From: Calothrix sp. NIES-4101
GTDB lineage: Bacteria > Cyanobacteriota > Cyanobacteriia > Cyanobacteriales > Nostocaceae
Length of the DNA stretch: 64,000 bases
NCBI GenBank assembly: GCA_004296455.1
Contig: AP018280.1
Coordinates: forward strand, 620,001-684,000
Direction: 5' to 3'
The notes under the pieces were generated by a model, which saw nothing but the letters and a program-made list of their open reading frames with translations, ran no database searches and was not told where the DNA came from. Position 1 is the stretch's first letter. Every line of letters begins with the position of its first letter. Below, piece after piece: positions 63,161 through 64,000 of this stretch. Both the position numbers and the translations under genes were made by a program.

Positions 63161-64000
63161 CTAAAACGCTATTTCCTGTTGTTGATAACTGGGATAAGAA
63201 GCTTTCAAATCGGTAATAAATTGAGCGATCGCATTAACCCCAGTACAAAGCATTCCACTCGCAGCACGATACCCTCGACGACTCCATCCACTCCAACCAA
63301 ATCTTTCTCCAATCTCCCCAAACTCAGCCACAACAGCATCGGATTCTCGATTGTTACTAATTTGCAGTCGAACCATCTCTTGCTCTTTTTGAGACAGTAC
63401 ACCATTTAAGCGATCGACTTCCCGCGTCAAAGGCTCGATCGCTTTCTCAATTTCTTTGTTGACAACTCTTGCAGCCTGTTTGTTGAGCGTATTTCCCCAA
63501 TTATCCGTCCGCGAATTGGAATATTCGAGAGCTTTTTCTAATTCCGCGACTCGTTGTTGGAGTTGTTGATTTTTGGTTGCCAAGTTTTTGAGCGATTCTC
63601 GTTCCGAGAGGCTTCGCCAACGCACCTCTTCTTCTTTTGCTGCAAGTTGGGTGAGTAAATCTTGGTTTTTCTGTGCGATCGCACGAGCATGTTCTTGCGC
63701 TGCTTGGATTTCCCGTTTTGCCGCTTGCAGTGCTGCATCTCTAATTTCGATAAACCGCCCTTGCTCAGATTCGGCTTTTTCGCGGTTATTTTGAGCGATC
63801 GCATCTGCAATTTTCTGCTCAACTTCGACTGCGGTAAACAATTCCTGGGAATTTGCCTTTCTTGCTGGTTGTTGAGCTTCTGGCTCGATTTGGTGTGGTT
63901 TGAGCAAGTGTTTAACCTCCATTCCCTGGGAAACAGTGTGGTCAAGCAATACCCAAAATTCGTTCTCTCGTTTGGACATGATTATTCCACTGTGCCCAGT
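63161..64000 (-). CDS. Plasmid coiled-coil protein, second copy; 5' end beyond window
   Basis: The C-terminal about 280 residues are visible: HSGIIMSKRENEFWVLLDHT, the Q/E/A-rich coiled coil, and the globular end (GERFGWSGWSRRGYRAASGM). It differs from the left copy at scattered residues. The frame is open to the window edge, so the gene is longer than shown. See the copy at 17926 for the full plan. Confidence 0.7.
   Translation of the reverse strand, partial: TGHSGIIMSKRENEFWVLLDHTVSQGMEVKHLLKPHQIEPEAQQPARKANSQELFTAVEVEQKIADAIAQNNREKAESEQGRFIEIRDAALQAAKREIQAAQEHARAIAQKNQDLLTQLAAKEEEVRWRSLSERESLKNLATKNQQLQQRVAELEKALEYSNSRTDNWGNTLNKQAARVVNKEIEKAIEPLTREVDRLNGVLSQKEQEMVRLQISNNRESDAVVAEFGEIGERFGWSGWSRRGYRAASGMLCTGVNAIAQFITDLKASYPSYQQQEIAF

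Larger units (their letters stand above)
62662..64000. repeat. Large inverted duplication, right arm (left arm 18540-19814)
   Basis: The second arm of the inverted duplication, running off the window's right edge. It carries the coiled-coil gene 3' half and the 123-residue gene in reverse order and orientation. Confidence 0.7.

Overview
The window reads as part of a large accessory replicon, most likely a plasmid, of a filamentous (Nostocales-type) cyanobacterium. GCGATCGC (HIP1) octamers are scattered throughout. Cyanobacterium-typical families are present (DUF1822, a sigma-like regulator, S8 protease, NACHT-WD40, DUF305, a Csp-type copper protein, AATTCG short tandem repeats). Plasmid functions are also present: a Toprim/helicase replication protein, a VirB-like transfer operon, ribbon-helix-helix and coiled-coil plasmid proteins, and toxin-antitoxin genes. 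No rRNA, tRNA or CRISPR array was seen. All assignments come from reading the sequence; no database search was run.

Layout. 1-8.7 kb: a primase-helicase gene split by an in-frame TGA, a small HTH gene, then a plus-strand type IV secretion-like operon (VirB2-, B3-, B4-, B5-, B6-like) cut by an insertion sequence, here called IS-A. 10.4-17.3 kb: a truncated TPR protein, a VapBC pair, DUF1822 and a sigma-like protein, and a divergent secreted subtilase. 17.5-19.8 kb: plasmid-type RHH and coiled-coil genes with a frameshifted small gene; diverged copies lie inverted at the right edge (62.7-64 kb). 20-55 kb: a metal-resistance island. 57.3-62 kb: a 1,473-residue NACHT ATPase with a nuclease-like N-terminal region and 14 WD40 repeats, followed by a duplicated gene tail.

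The metal island appears to hold two regulons. The first is marked by TTCAT-N6-TTCAT direct repeats (20448, 20554, 23179, 48926) and covers a Csp copper-storage protein, two DUF305 proteins, a heavy-metal RND efflux operon, and the downstream YHS/P-type ATPase/DUF2933/methyltransferase/TVP38/DUF5676 cluster. The second is marked by eight MerR-type promoters (-35, exactly 20-bp spacer with a CTCCA-N6-TGGAG dyad, -10). It covers two MerR genes, HMA metallochaperones, an AcrAB-type RND pump, a Cu(I) P-type ATPase with a 26-residue membrane peptide and a double cupredoxin, and a thioredoxin-like protein. It also covers an unknown 119-residue protein and probably two YdcZ permease genes followed by a phytochelatin synthase. 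The phytochelatin synthase is full length and plant-like, with a C-terminal domain and the triad C55/H162/D180, unlike the short cyanobacterial forms.

Mobile DNA has reshaped the island. IS-A (1,681 bp, -1 frameshift, 7-bp target duplication) is present twice in direct orientation. An IS4-type element (1,143 bp, 9-bp duplication) is present twice in inverted orientation. A third IS (1,463 bp, 8-bp duplication) sits immediately after a stop codon. Four short inverted-repeat elements interrupt genes, one of them carrying IS-A ends. A group II intron 3' fragment is present. Broken genes include a Cu ATPase, a lipoprotein, a YdcZ permease, DUF5676, VirB6-like and TPR genes.
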